Source: Lophius americanus (taxonomy: Eukaryota; Chordata; Actinopteri; Lophiiformes; Lophiidae). From it: a stretch of 64,000 nucleotides of DNA. The position numbers and the translations under genes are program-made. Positions within the stretch are counted from its first letter, which is position 1; the number at the start of each line of letters is the position of its first letter. The DNA is taken from the NCBI GenBank assembly GCA_037951165.1, contig JBBDHG010000151.1, forward strand, positions 806,001 through 870,000. Reading direction: 5' to 3'. Below the pieces are notes generated by a model that had not been told where the DNA came from, made no database searches, and saw only the letters and a list, made by a program, of their open reading frames with translations. Shown one piece after another: positions 48,201 to 59,204 of the stretch.

Positions 48201-48363
48201 TGTATCCATCCGTCTGCTCATCCGCTCTACCCGCCGCCAAGCGCTCTCCGTCCATACATCTCCCACCTTCAAGCATCATTAGACGATCCATATGTCATCG
48301 CTCCCCGGCGCTGCCTCCGTCTCTAAAACCCTCCAACCTTATCCTCCGTCTATCCATCCATAC
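45290..48363 (-). other. dock4: dock4 intron between exons 11 and 12
   Basis: 3,074 bp. Short CA runs at about 45,955-45,970 and 46,080-46,100. A non-repetitive TAATTA/ATTA-rich block lies at about 46,440-46,650. A GC-rich plus-strand ATGATGGCGGCC sits at 46,969. CCATCCATC-rich low-complexity runs to 48,363. Confidence 0.75.
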
Positions 48364-48540
48364 CTCTTGGTAGCGGGCCAGCCCGCCGTTGACAGCGGCG
48401 TCGATGACCCCGTTGAGGCACATCGTGAGGGGGTTGATGTTCTGCATCTGCCGGTTCTGACACTGGGTGATCAATGTGCGCAGCTGCAGGTTCTTGTTCT
48501 CGATCACCTCGATGGCGTTCTCCAGCGGGCTTACCTCCAC
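48364..48540 (-). CDS. dock4: dock4 exon 11 of window (DHR-2 catalytic centre)
   Basis: A 177-nt, phase 0-0 exon (residues 339-397): V-E-V-S-P-L-E-N-A-I-E-V-I-E-N-K-N, Q-M-Q-N-I-N-P-L-T-M-C-L-N-G, then D-A-A-V-N-G-G and R-Y-Q-E. The Val at residue 388 in A-V-N-G-G corresponds to the nucleotide-sensor Val of the alpha-10 insert that expels GDP in DOCK crystal structures (family knowledge; alignment by eye). The acceptor is CTCCCCAG and the donor GAG|GTATGG. Confidence 0.97.
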
Positions 48541-50546
48541 CTGGGGAGGGGGAGGATGTAGGGAGAGAATTCAGGTGGTAATTCTAATTAAAAAATGAGA
48601 AGGCAGGAAACAAGTAACGCTGATTGTTACGAAAAGATTTCAAGGTCGGAATGTGAAAGAACAGAAACAAAAGATGCTATTGTGGTGCATCATGGGAAGT
48701 GGCATTTCCAGTACTTTTTTTTTGTGTGTGCGTGTGCATTACACTTTATAGAAGTGTAATGCTGACTTTCTGGAGTAAGTTTCCACAACTTAAATGCGTT
48801 AATTCTGAATAAACTACTAGTGACACTCAATATGATTTACACAAAGCATTTTAATATACAAGTTACTTTAATTACTGCTTGAGCTCTGATGTTTCTCCAA
48901 CGTTTGTTTAATGGTTCCACGCCTCATCACTATAAACCAATGCACTGAAATTAAGTTAAATTATTAACCATCTGTTTGTTTGGATGTTTGGTTATACACC
49001 GTACTATTTTCAATTGTATTCATATAAATCGTCAAATCTGTTGTTATTTTGTGCATTTGAACATAAAGGGGTTGGTTCATTGTCTTTTTTCTGACATTAT
49101 TTATCAATCAGTTGACTTCAATTAGCATCAAATGATTAGACACGCCTCTTTAATGTGTGGTAAATGTTGTTTTATACGATCGAGTTGTTATAGTGTTCAT
49201 TAAATGATTAATCAGCAGGTTACCTTATGTTGCTATGCTAGCTAGAAGCTAAACCCTCATACGGCTGGCTAGCTAGCAGCAATGCTAATTATAAATATAA
49301 TTCTATATATATATATATATATATTTACAGTATATATAGTCAAAGTATTTTCAGCATGTGCATTATTACGCTTATTATAATGCTGTTGTTTGTAGGAACT
49401 GGTTTGCATTTCTCTCGATACATTTGTCTTTTTACGTTTTTCCCCTTACATTCATATTCTATTCTATTTTTATTTTACTCACTTACTGTATTTCTTTGTT
49501 ATTTTATTTTGGGCGTTATCAAGAATTTCCCCCGGTATCAATAATGTTCTATCCTATCTTATCTCATATTTGCATTGGTTTCAGGGTACATTCTCCGTTA
49601 AAAGCTGCGCTGCGAGAAGCTGTGGAGAGTTTACCACCTGGGTTTTTTTGCCAGCCACCCGTCTTCATCATATATACTTCATGTGAGGGGAATTAGACGG
49701 CGCCAGTCTGCCCTGATCCACAACGGCTGTGCATTTCGTGTTTCACGCTGTGCCGCGAGAGGCTGCGGAGAGTTTACCACCTGTGTTTTTGCCAGATGCA
49801 GGAAAAGAAACGGCTATTGGAGCCGAACGTTGATTGACGGGGTGTCTTTAATGAAACATAAGATAGAAGGAACCCAACTTCTGCATATGCATTGTTTTAT
49901 GCATAAAAATGTTCTTCCTTTCAGAGCTGTATTCTCCTTCCTATGTTTCAAAGAGAGCTTAATCCTCTGGCAAACCGAGCGTCTTCCAGTTCTGCACTGT
50001 GTATTTTGTGTGAGCTATTGCACTGAGTTACCATCACAGAATGGCGCAGCACAATTTCACACCTTGCACAGCAGCCATGTGATTAACGATTATGCGCTCA
50101 GACCAATCGAGACAGACGGCGTTTTGCATATGTCGGACAAAACAGCGTCTCAAATCCTCCCTTTTTTCTCAGACGTGTGAATGTGAAGCTCTAATACGGA
50201 AAGCTTTTGAGGGGATTTACGGCGCCGCAGTAAGTGATTCCGGGCCAAAAACATGGTTGGCGTTGGGGAAGAAAATTCTAAATCAATAAAAATCCATTTA
50301 AAAAAAAAGAAAAAGAAAAAATGTTGGTAATCAAAGCGTCCAATCTAATTGATCCAATTTATCAAATAGACCAAATGAAATGTGTCCAGTACCTTCAATC
50401 TCATGACCCCGGCCATTATTGTAGTGCAATGTTAAGACTCGGGTCAATACTCGGGTATTGGCTGGTCGTACTCTAAATTGCAACCTGCAAAATGAATGAC
50501 AGTGTCACAGCGTCCGCCGGCCGACACGGCCGGGTGTTTGACTCAC
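48541..50546 (-). other. dock4: dock4 intron between exons 10 and 11
   Basis: 2,006 bp: AT-rich with a short (AT)n at about 49,303-49,324, then a CpG-richer stretch at about 49,580-50,330 with a direct repeat and an A-rich tail. Confidence 0.8.
49604..49795 (+). repeat. Imperfect ~50-bp direct repeat
   Basis: Copies at 49,604-49,654 and 49,747-49,795 share GCTG-GC-GCGAGA-GCTG-GGAGAG and TTTACCACCTG followed by a T-run and GCCAG. The spacing is about 143 bp. Confidence 0.75.
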
Positions 50547-50633
50547 CAGCTCTCTCTTGTCCACCTCGAACCAGCGGGAGATGCCTGGAAGACTCTGGAC
50601 CAGAGTCAGGGTTGTCCTCTCCACCCACAGGCT
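50547..50633 (-). CDS. dock4: dock4 exon 10 of window (DHR-2)
   Basis: An 87-nt, phase 0-0 exon (residues 310-338): S-L-W-V-E-R-T-T-L, V-Q-S-L-P-G-I-S-R-W-F-E-V, ending K-R-E-L. The L-P-G-I-S-R-W-F-E-V motif is a hallmark of DHR-2 lobe C. The acceptor is TTCATGCAG and the donor CTG|GTGAGT. Confidence 0.97.
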
Positions 50634-53014
50634 CTGCATGAACACACAGCAAACTCCTGAGCGCACAAAGACATCCACCCATATGTGCCTACGCCAGATG
50701 TACTTTATCTCCGACAGACAATTTAGTTCCCAACACATTGGTGCGGGCGTATCCTAGGTTGACATCAATTGTAGGTGTAGGTCACGAGTCCCATCTTATA
50801 TCTCATACCATCACTCATGTTCCACCACTCACCCCGTCAGTCAATATCTCCGTCAATACGCCAACATCCACCAAGGTCATTCTGACAGCGGCTGAACCGC
50901 ACAAACTCAAGGCTTCACTGCAGGCTAGTAATGTATTCCAGAGTGGAGGAGCACCTACTTTAACGATCACTACTGGAAACACGCAAAGAGGGATGGTAGT
51001 TGATGGTTTGAGGTTTCTGTGGGGATTTCCAACAGCAGACGTTTTTTTTGACCTTTTTGAAGTTGTTGGATGAAATCTCTACTTGCTGTCTCTTACTCAA
51101 GATCCAGGAAGCAGACCTCGAGTGAAAAGAGACCGAAGGCTTTTCCATGTGCTTTATTCTCTTTTTCTTTTGTGAGATTGTTCGTCAAGAAATTAGAATT
51201 CAGGCCGTGGTGTCGTACTTCGACTGAGTGTTTCCCTACGATGAAGGCCACTTATATTAAGAGTCATTTTATTGTATTTTTATTTTAAAGAGTCTTATTA
51301 ACTACACTTCCTTGATGCCCTTCCTCCCATGAAATGTCATGTACTGTCGCAGTAGTACTCCAAGCAGTACTCCCAAGTTCTGGATATCCATTCTCGGCAT
51401 CAGCAAATATTCAAATATAAGTCCTCATTCTTGGGCTGACAAATATTGGCATTGCCATGCATCCTCATTGAAACTATTAAATGGCCAAATAACTAAGAAA
51501 ATGGACATTAATATTTACCTTCATGTCACCTGGGACCTTTTTTCTACTACCAGAGATCTGTTGACTCTCTGTTTTGTACAAACTGACACGTATGTGATTA
51601 GCAGTCAACACAAAGTAAAAGCTGAGGATTATGGGAATGTTGCACATTTTTACAAGTGCTAAGTCATAAACTGCAGTAACGGTGGGGAAAAAAAATTAAT
51701 CGGAAATCGATGTTTATGATATTTGAGATTTCGTTTTGTCTTCGCCTCGCTCTGCCGCCTGGTGCTGATCAAAGTGCTGACTCCAGTACCAGTAATTTTT
51801 TTCAAGCTTAGTTCGGAGCAGAGTGTCCTGCTCAAGGACACTCCAGCGGAGAAGATGAGTGCCGACATGCAGCATCGATCCGGAATACTCAGGTTGAGCA
51901 AGGGTCTTTCCGACTCGCTCACATCCCAGCTGCCCTTTATTGATTTTCTGCTTTTTAAGGCCAAGAAACCCAACTGAACAGCTCTTATAAAAAAAGAAAA
52001 AAGAAAAAAGAAGTAAGGATAAAAGCATTACAGTTTAAGAGGAGGAAGTTGAAAGGAAAATCTGACAAAATAAAAGCGTCAACCGCTTTATTCTTTTTCT
52101 CCCCTTTTTCAATGCAGCTGATGATTCTAAAGGTTTTATTAGAGAGAAGCCAAAAGCCAAAATTTATGCTCGGCTAAAAGTCTAGAAATCTACTAAAAAA
52201 AAATTAAAAACTATACAAAAATGGAAAAACTGAAGTAGTCGTGTTTATGACAAGCAGTGGAAACCTTAAAATCCTTTAGATTAGTTTCTTAGTCCCTTTT
52301 TTGACTTTAAGAATCTTTCTGATAATAGAATTACTTGTTATATTTAGCTGAGTATTAGCTATAATATTCTATTGAGACAAAGTTGGATATATTTTGTTAT
52401 TTTGAAGTTAATTTTCTAAAGCAAATCATGCTTGGGAAGATTACTTTCAGACAAAAAAAAAAAAGGTACGTCTCCTAAATTGTGTGGCATTTAATGAAGT
52501 GAGGTTCTATTTCACTGTTTGCAGGTGTTTTAAAAGAACTGTCAAATAAATCCCCATCATACTGAAAGAGATATTAAGTATTTATTTGTTTATTATTCTT
52601 ATTTATTTAGAAATAATTCTCTTTTGTACTAGTATTTTTATGACACTGAAAATTTTGTTTCAGCCTGAAAGTGAATCCAATTTTGCTGCTACTCCGAAAA
52701 ACTGGAAGTTCATCATTTACATTCTCACAAAATATACAAATTCATCCGTCATTCATTGCAGAGAAATGTCTGTGTGACACACTGTCCTCTTAACATCTAC
52801 GAAAGATGCAAACATCTTGACACAAAAGGCACCACTTTACCGGAAGACTATATTTCAAAAAGATTTATATACGGTTTATAATAAGGCTATAAATTTGCTT
52901 GGAACCGCAGACACATATTTTGAACTTAGCCTTTGGGCTCCAGGTGTCGTTGCCTGTCAATCTTCATCCCCAGCTACCTTTCCAGTGTCTTCCTCTCATT
53001 TTTTTTCCACCTAC
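50634..53014 (-). other. dock4: dock4 intron between exons 9 and 10
   Basis: 2,381 bp. The stretch 51,800-51,960 on the minus strand contains GAGTGTCCTTGAGCAGGACA, SINE-tail-like wording without a visible tRNA head. The rest is AT-rich and featureless. Confidence 0.7.
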
Positions 53015-53181
53015 CTTGAACTCGTTCTCCTTGTCTTTGGTGCCTTTGTGAAAGGGCCGGTCATATCTGAACCTCCATATGTGATTGAACTTGTAGAAGC
53101 TTTTGATGTTGTCAGGCACCCCATCTCTCTGCAGCACATCCTGGCTCTCTGGGATGGGGGTAACGGCGTAGATCTGCAGGT
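53015..53181 (-). CDS. dock4: dock4 exon 9 of window (DHR-2)
   Basis: A 167-nt exon (2 + 55 codons), residues 255-309: L-Q-I-Y-A-V-T-P-I-P-E-S, V-P-D-N-I-K-S-F-Y-K, R-F-R-Y-D-R-P-F-H-K-G, ending K-D-K-E-N-E-F-K. This is the lobe B/C part of DHR-2 that contacts the GTPase in DOCK structures (established for the family; the mapping is inference). The acceptor is GCTTCCAG and the donor AAG|GTAGGT. Confidence 0.97.
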
Positions 53182-54837
53182 CTGGAAGCGTCGCGGGTTA
53201 AGGGAAGCACGAGATAGATTGAAAAGACAAGACTTTCTTACATGGGGAACGGGGAAATTGCATATATGCAAGCATTAGACAAGAAAAGAAACACCAAAGA
53301 GGTGTGTGTGTGTGTGTGTGTATGGGTGTGTTTATGGTAAATGCATTCCCTCCTGCAGCATCTCCCCATCCATTAGTCTCCTTTACCTCCACATGGAAAC
53401 AAAACACTTGGAAATACTAATAGGGGTCGACCCAATAAACCATAATTGAGAAAAACAAATGGACCCGAAAGCAGCAATTTCTCAATGAGCTAATAAACCG
53501 TACTTTGGCATTCCTGCCAACCCCCCCACACAGGCGGACACATTAGCAACAAAAGAACACACGCCACAAGGCGCGCTCGCACATAATCAGCGCACTCAAG
53601 CCGCAACAGAAGAACAGAGGAGCGCAAGATCTGAAGAGAGGAACAGGAACCGGAACACAACATTCGTCGGTGTGAGCGCCGGAGATGGATAGAGGATTCA
53701 GAACATCTGCCGTACGGATTCCCACCATTCCCGTACTTTTCAGCACAAACAAGCAAACACATTGTGTGTTTACGTCATGATGTCACCAAGTCTTTCCTCC
53801 CTCTCCCGTCTATGTAGGCCAACGGTTGTCCCATACATTGTGCGAGGGAATAATTGAAGAGGCTCCCTTACTGTTTGGCTTAATTCGCAGACGCTTGCGT
53901 GCAGATGAAGCTTGGAGCTCCGCGTGTGGGAGGTAGTGACTTCATGTATGTCAGAGTGTCGGTACGACATGGAATTGTTCTTCACAGCGTGTTCCGGCTC
54001 AGATTGTTATAAGCGAATCACAAAAGGACAGTTTAAGTTGCAGCGTGCGACAGATTTGACAATATATAACACCAAATGCTGCTTTTACTGACTGCTGCAG
54101 TCTCTAAACGATTGAAAAGCCTTAATGGACAGCGTCTGTAGTCATTTCAGACCGGCTGCAAATGTGATTCATAGCCAGACACCAGCTGTCCTGAGGAATC
54201 TTAACCCGTTCCTCGTGACCTCCAGTGTCTGAGGAAGCAAAGCGGCCCCAGACCTCCGCCGAGCCACCACTATGCTTCGCTGCAGGTAGGGTGTTCTTTT
54301 CAGCACCTCCTCCAGGCATGGGCCCCAAAAGTTACAGACGCGTCCTCGCCCCGCATAATATCCCATTACTATCCCAATCCAGATGGTTCTGAGCTACAGG
54401 AGTGACTTCTGGAGTGATTTTAGTTCAGCACTGCAGAAACCTGCGACCCTTGTGGAAGATTAAGCCTAAACAGAAATACATTTGGACGACTCTGCTGAAG
54501 TAAGTCAGCTATGCGTTGGGTTTGGAAAGATTCTACAAATTAATGCACAATAATAATCACATAGGCCTATACTCTTATCATCGATAGAAAGGGTATGTCC
54601 CTGAAAAGCCCCAGATCCCCTGTGTTGTACAAGCAATACCACTGTTGGTACTCCTCTTAATAAACTATTCGTTCCGAGCTTCATAACAAAACCAGACAGA
54701 TTCATTTGATCTAAATTTGACACAATTGGACTTGGTTGGGAAGCTGTACACGAAAAAAGCCCCCGCATTGGAGTCAAATATAATATATACAAGATAGATC
54801 TGCTTGAGTCGATGCTTCTCCTACTGTTGGATATATG

Positions 54838-54895
54838 CTACAAAATTCTCAAAATCAATCCAGTTCTTCCTCACACTAAGGTCTATGGGAAGTTT
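54838..54895 (-). repeat. Interspersed repeat family A fragment
   Basis: The minus strand reads ATAGACCTTAGTGTGAGGAA then GAACTGGATTGATTTTGAGA, the family core. Confidence 0.65.
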
Positions 54896-55930
54896 AATTG
54901 GAGCCTTTTAAACTGTTCTTATGTGGCTCAGAGGTTGTAAACAGCTGATCAGAACCTTATTTGTTGATGGAATATATAACCTCTCTCTCACAGTAAGTGA
55001 CATACGGTGCTGAGGTTGGTTCAATCGAATGTGTTTATATATGCAAATGTCAAACGTGTATCGGACTCGTTATTGCTCATAATAATGGAGGTCTGACTTG
55101 TAAACGACACAGCCTGTGTAAATCCTTGTATTAAAACTATCCTTATCCTCCTTAAAGTCATATTTAGTATCATAAAACAGATGATGTTAGTAACTTTAAA
55201 GGAGCGTATCTTTGATTGATGTTGGACTTCGGCACACAGAATCGGCTGAGTCTCAGCGGCCAACAGCCGCCACAAATCAACAGGAAGGGCAGCCAGGACC
55301 TGACAGACGAGACATCAGGGTAAAAATATCCCGAGGCACTCATCGCTGATTGTAACGCATGTTGCCAAAAGTGGATTGGAATAAGTGAGGCCTGACCCAG
55401 ATGAGTGTAGTATGAACCTTGCTATTATTTTAAGAGCCTCTCTTATCTGGTTTTATGGTGCGTAAGAAGACGCTGCTTCAGGAGATTAAGTCATTGAATC
55501 AAGTGAAACTGCACAAGTCGCAGAAGAGTGAAAAAATATTGGTACTGTCTGTCCCCAGTGGGAATTCAGCCCTTGGTTTTGGGGAAATGTTCGCAGTTCT
55601 GGGACAAAGTATTGGACCCCCTCCTGGTTTTTTCTATTGCTGTTTTTGTCTAATACTGAATCGTATTAAATTTTCATATAAAGCCTAAAAAAATATTTGA
55701 AAATACTCGATTTAAATGGATAAATTATCACTTAAATAGACCTTTTTCAGAAGCAAAAAGATGGCCTTTAGGTCCCACCAGTCGTACAACCGGCCAAAAT
55801 GAACGGATATTCCAGAGGGGATGAGGAAGAATTGAAAGACATCAGTCTGGGAAGGGTTCCAAAGGTATTTCTACAATCTGCGACACCATAGATCCACAAT
55901 GAGACAATATTATCTACAATTGAAGAACAC

Positions 55931-56180
55931 ATGAAGGTCTTCCTCCATGGTCAGAGACCTTCACCAGTGGTCTTCCTCCATGGTCAGAGACCTTTCCCCA
56001 CTGATTTCCTCCATGGTAAGAGACCTTCACCAGTGGTCTTCCTCCATGCTCATATACATTTACCAGTAGTATTCCTCCATGCACAGAGAACTTCAACAGA
56101 AGTTTTCTTCTATGGTCAGAGACCTTTGCAGTAGTTTCGTTCAATGCAAAGAGATCTTCACCAGTGCTCTTCCTCCTCGT
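55931..56180. repeat. 33-bp minisatellite, about 7 units
   Basis: The unit is CTTCCTCCATGGTCAGAGAC then CTTCACCAGTGGT. The first units are nearly identical and later ones diverge. 33 bp is a multiple of three, and both strands stay open: the plus strand repeats V-F-L-H-G-Q-R-P-S-P-V and the minus strand V-S-D-H-G-G-R-P-L-V-K. It is intronic, so translation is not expected. Confidence 0.85.
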
Positions 56181-56655
56181 CTATCACTTCCATCAGTGCT
56201 TCATAAAAAGTGAAGGTACTCGTTGTGATTCTGATTCAAACCGGCATTTTGCATTTACTCAGGTAACCTTTGTTTTATATCTAATTTAGTTTGAATATCA
56301 GTTTAGTTTAAGATACATCCGAATAATTGAAGGAATCAGGAGGCGGTCTAATACTTTTTCACAGCACCAAAATCATTATATATCTGTGTGTGTGTTTCTT
56401 CTACGAGTCTCCTCTGCATTTACTGCAGGCAACGTTTGTGTTTTCCTCTTAATGCCCCTTTGATGATGACAAAAGAGAGATTGGTGGAGAAATGTTGAGG
56501 CACGGTGCCTCCTTATGGGTAATTGTGAAGCATGCTGTTTGTGTTCGTACGTGTTCTGTGCCGCTCGTGTTGCTGGGTCTTCTCGGCCCAGAAAGCACGT
56601 GTCCACGCCTGTGCGAGTCAATTTTTCATGTGGTTCTTGCTGCAGCCAAGGATAC

Positions 56656-56797
56656 ACTGCGCGTCGGCCTGGTATATGGTCTGATCTGGCTGGTTGACGT
56701 GCTGCATGGCGATGGCGTGGGGGAACTCGTTGAGCATCCGCTGCTGGAAAGCCTCCAGCCTCTCGTAGTCATGGCCGCGGCACACAAACTCCTTATT
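56656..56797 (-). CDS. dock4: dock4 exon 8 of window (DHR-2)
   Basis: A 142-nt exon (47 codons + 1), residues 207-253: N-K-E-F-V-C-R-G-H-D-Y-E-R-L-E-A-F, R-M-L-N-E-F-P-H-A-I-A-M-Q-H, then Q-A-D-A-Q and a split Tyr codon. The acceptor is CTCTCTGCAG and the donor CAGT|GTATCC. The Tyr reads T+AC across the junction, restoring the A-Q-Y-L-Q-I-Y string of the family. Confidence 0.97.
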
Positions 56798-57101
56798 CTG
56801 CAGAGAGGAGTGAGGAGGATGAGGAGGAGGAGGAGGGTGGGCAGCATAGGACAGTGTGGGGTTAGCTTGACATCTAGTGGTCACGCGTCGCAGCTGCATC
56901 CTCCAATGCAAACCCCGACCCCGCCGAGGACAGGAAGGAGCGTTTACATCATGAAAAGACACTGAAGACGAGTTTCTGAATGTCACCTCACACTGGAAAA
57001 GTCTTATGTAAGAAAAGTTCACTCACTTTGAGGAAGGTGACTATATTATTATATTCCTAGTTAATATTCATGACACACAGGACGTATGGAAATGTCTTTA
57101 C
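56798..57101 (-). other. dock4: dock4 intron between exons 7 and 8
   Basis: 304 bp with a (GAG)n run at about 56,810-56,838 close to the exon 8 acceptor. Confidence 0.85.
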
Positions 57102-57206
57102 CCGCAAGAAGAACGGAAACTTCTTCCCGTAGAAACCCACTCGGAAGAATTCAGGTTCTAGCCGCTGCTGGTCCATGATCTTGTCGTAGAGGGACGCCTC
57201 CATCAT
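57102..57206 (-). CDS. dock4: dock4 exon 7 of window (DHR-2)
   Basis: A 105-nt, phase 0-0 exon of 35 codons (residues 172-206), from M-M-E-A-S-L-Y-D-K-I-M to F-Y-G-K-K-F-P-F-F-L-R. The E-P-E-F-F-R-V-G-F-Y-G block is a near-universal DHR-2 lobe B signature. The acceptor is TGATTACAG and the donor CGG|GTAAAG. The 138-bp intron to exon 6 is short. Confidence 0.97.
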
Positions 57207-57344
57207 CTGTAATCAATAATGACCGATAATACAAAATTTAATTGGGCATTAATTAGTGAATTCATTTAACTTAATCATTTTTCCTAAACGACCCGATCCT
57301 CTTAAGGAGGTTTCATTGTGGCACGTTTGTTCTGGATCACTCAC

Positions 57345-57431
57345 CCTCATCTTGCTCAAGTTCCTGTAGTCGTAGTAAGACTCGTACTGGTCGGCCAGCT
57401 CCCTGCAGAGGATGATGCCGTTCTCCCAACA
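57345..57431 (-). CDS. dock4: dock4 exon 6 of window (DHR-2)
   Basis: An 87-nt, phase 0-0 exon encoding C-W-E-N-G-I-I-L-C-R-E-L-A-D-Q-Y-E-S-Y-Y and on to N-L-S-K-M-R (residues 143-171). It follows a 4.0-kb intron, the largest resolved in the window. The acceptor is TGTCCTCAG and the donor AGG|GTGAGT. N-F-D-R-G-K joins C-W-E-N-G-I as in known DOCK4. Confidence 0.96.
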
Positions 57432-57531
57432 CTGAGGACAGAAAAACACCCGCTTGTTCAGCCTCTTGATAATGCGTATTTCATTAAAGAGTCAGGAAGA
57501 ATGGATGTATTTAATTGGGGCCAGTATAAAC

Positions 57532-57586
57532 CAATCAGCCATAAGATTATAACCACTTTCAGTGGTTATAATCTTATGGCTGATTG
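57532..57586. repeat. Perfect 26-bp-arm hairpin from Tc1 terminal repeat
   Basis: The left arm 57,532-57,557 (starting CAATCAGCCATAAGATTATA) and right arm 57,561-57,586 are exact reverse complements around TTC. The following sequence GAAGTGGTGAATGG and GATAATCTCGTTACC continues as the 5' part of the same Tc1 family. Confidence 0.9.
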
Positions 57587-57669
57587 TTGAAGTGGTGAAT
57601 GGAATACAATAGATAATCTCGTTACCGCCTACTGCTACCGAATCTTTAAGACAAAAATGGATAGACAAC

Positions 57670-58435
57670 GATAAGCCATAATATTATAACCACTGCCAGA
57701 GTGTATAACATTAAATATCTTCAAAAAGAGCCTCATGTCCCTGGATGGGATATATTAGGCAGGAAATTAACATTTTGTTCTGAAGCTCATGTGTAGCGAT
57801 AAAAAAAATGCCAAGCGTGAGGATCTCTACTGCCGAACAGCGTTCTACCAAAAGCACTTTAAATCAATAGCCACTTTAACCGGGGACACTTGACGAGGGT
57901 GTATTTTTTTTTTATAGCTAGACCAGTGCATCAGGGCATCTTCAGGACCGCAGGTCTTGTTGGATGATTCCGGTCGGTAGTGGTTAACAGCTACCTAAGT
58001 TGGCTATGGAGAAACAACCAGTGGACCAGTGACTTGGTCATGGGTGCTCAAGGCACACACGGTGAGTAATGGCTCGTACGTATTGTCCAATCTCACAGAA
58101 GAGCAAATTATGCAGGATCTGTGGGTACATAGGGTAGTGATGTCACCAGGTTGCACTATGGGAAGAAGGCAACCCAGGGGAGGCCGTGTAAAGTTTTGAG
58201 TTATGTTTTACTTGGAAATTTTAGGTTCTGTCATTCATATGGATGATACTTTGAAACAAACTGCCAACCGTAACCTTGTGTAATACCAAGTACCCCCTTC
58301 AATCGAAATGGTATTTCCCAATGACAGTAGCCTCTCTCAGAGGATGATGTGTCCTGGTTCAGGAATAGTTTGAGGAACATAACAATGAATTGAAGGTACA
58401 ACGTTGGGCATGTGGTTATAATGTTATGGCTGATG
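57670..58435 (+). mobile_element. Decayed Tc1-like DNA transposon
   Basis: Left end ATAAGCCATAATATTATAAC, right end GTGGTTATAATGTTATGGCT. Inside, GATGGGATATATTAGGCAGG near the 5' end and GCACTATGGGAAGAAGGCAA near 58,155 match the fish Tc1 consensus I remember for 5' leader and transposase. About half the expected 1.6 kb is missing and no long ORF remains. Confidence 0.85.
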
Positions 58436-59204
58436 GGCGTATAAACCAGGAAGCTTAATAACCCTCTGCAGTGGTGTTGCTAAGCTACATGTTCCCCTCT
58501 GGGTGGCACTGGTAAGTCAACAATATAGAGAGTCAGACCTAAGCACTCCATGCTGCAGGTTCGCCCAGCACCCAGCCTTCTTCATAATTAAATGAAAACC
58601 TTTCCTCTCCTGCCGCCGCCTGATCCCTGAGCGCCGGCGCTGGCATACGACAAAGCTCGTGAACACGAAGGAGAATTGGACAATGAGTAACGAGTGGAGC
58701 GGTTTTAATGAATCCACAGATCCATGAGCTCAAGCTTTTTGAAGTGTTAGTGTGTGTTTGGGGTTTTGGAAGGTTTCCAGTAGTCATTTTTTTTCCAGAG
58801 TGTGCACAGAACGAAAAGACAGGTAGTCGAAACAGAGAGGTAAAATGAGTGCAGAAATCTAAAAAAAAACAAAAAGGGAGAAGTAAAAAAGCAGCGAAAC
58901 AGAACCTGGAAACTTTCATTATTCGTCTGTTTTAACTGCCAATTTCACTCTTTGCGCTTAACTGCGTTATTAAACCGGTGTAGAAATACAAACCACCCAT
59001 CAGTCTCTGCTGTCCTCCATCTCTCCAAGAGGAGGAGAGATGGAACTGATGAATGAACGTTCTGTGATAAAATCTGCATTTTTCACTTCAATCGGTTTTA
59101 TATTTTAGCGTACTGCTGTTTATTCGCATTGTTCGCCTTGTTGTTTAACACCTACATCCCATAACACGACTGATGGATGCTGTGCTCTATGCTCAACTGT
59201 TTCT

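Larger units (their letters stand above)
53182..56655 (-). other. dock4: dock4 intron between exons 8 and 9
   Basis: 3,474 bp. Holds a (GT)n at 53,301-53,322, a family A fragment at 54,838-54,895 and the 33-bp minisatellite at about 55,931-56,180. Confidence 0.8.

Noticed and set aside
49683..50180. 165-codon plus ORF as a real gene
   Set aside because: No recognisable domain, Cys/Arg-rich start lies on a direct repeat; kept only as part of a possible retrocopy.
51800..51960. SINE on the minus strand
   Set aside because: Only the phrase GTGTCCTTGAGCAGGACAC resembles a SINE body; no A or B box found, so not listed as an element.
55931..56180. CRISPR-like array reading of the 33-bp repeats
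   Set aside because: Units are directly abutting without unique spacers, in vertebrate intronic DNA; it is a minisatellite.
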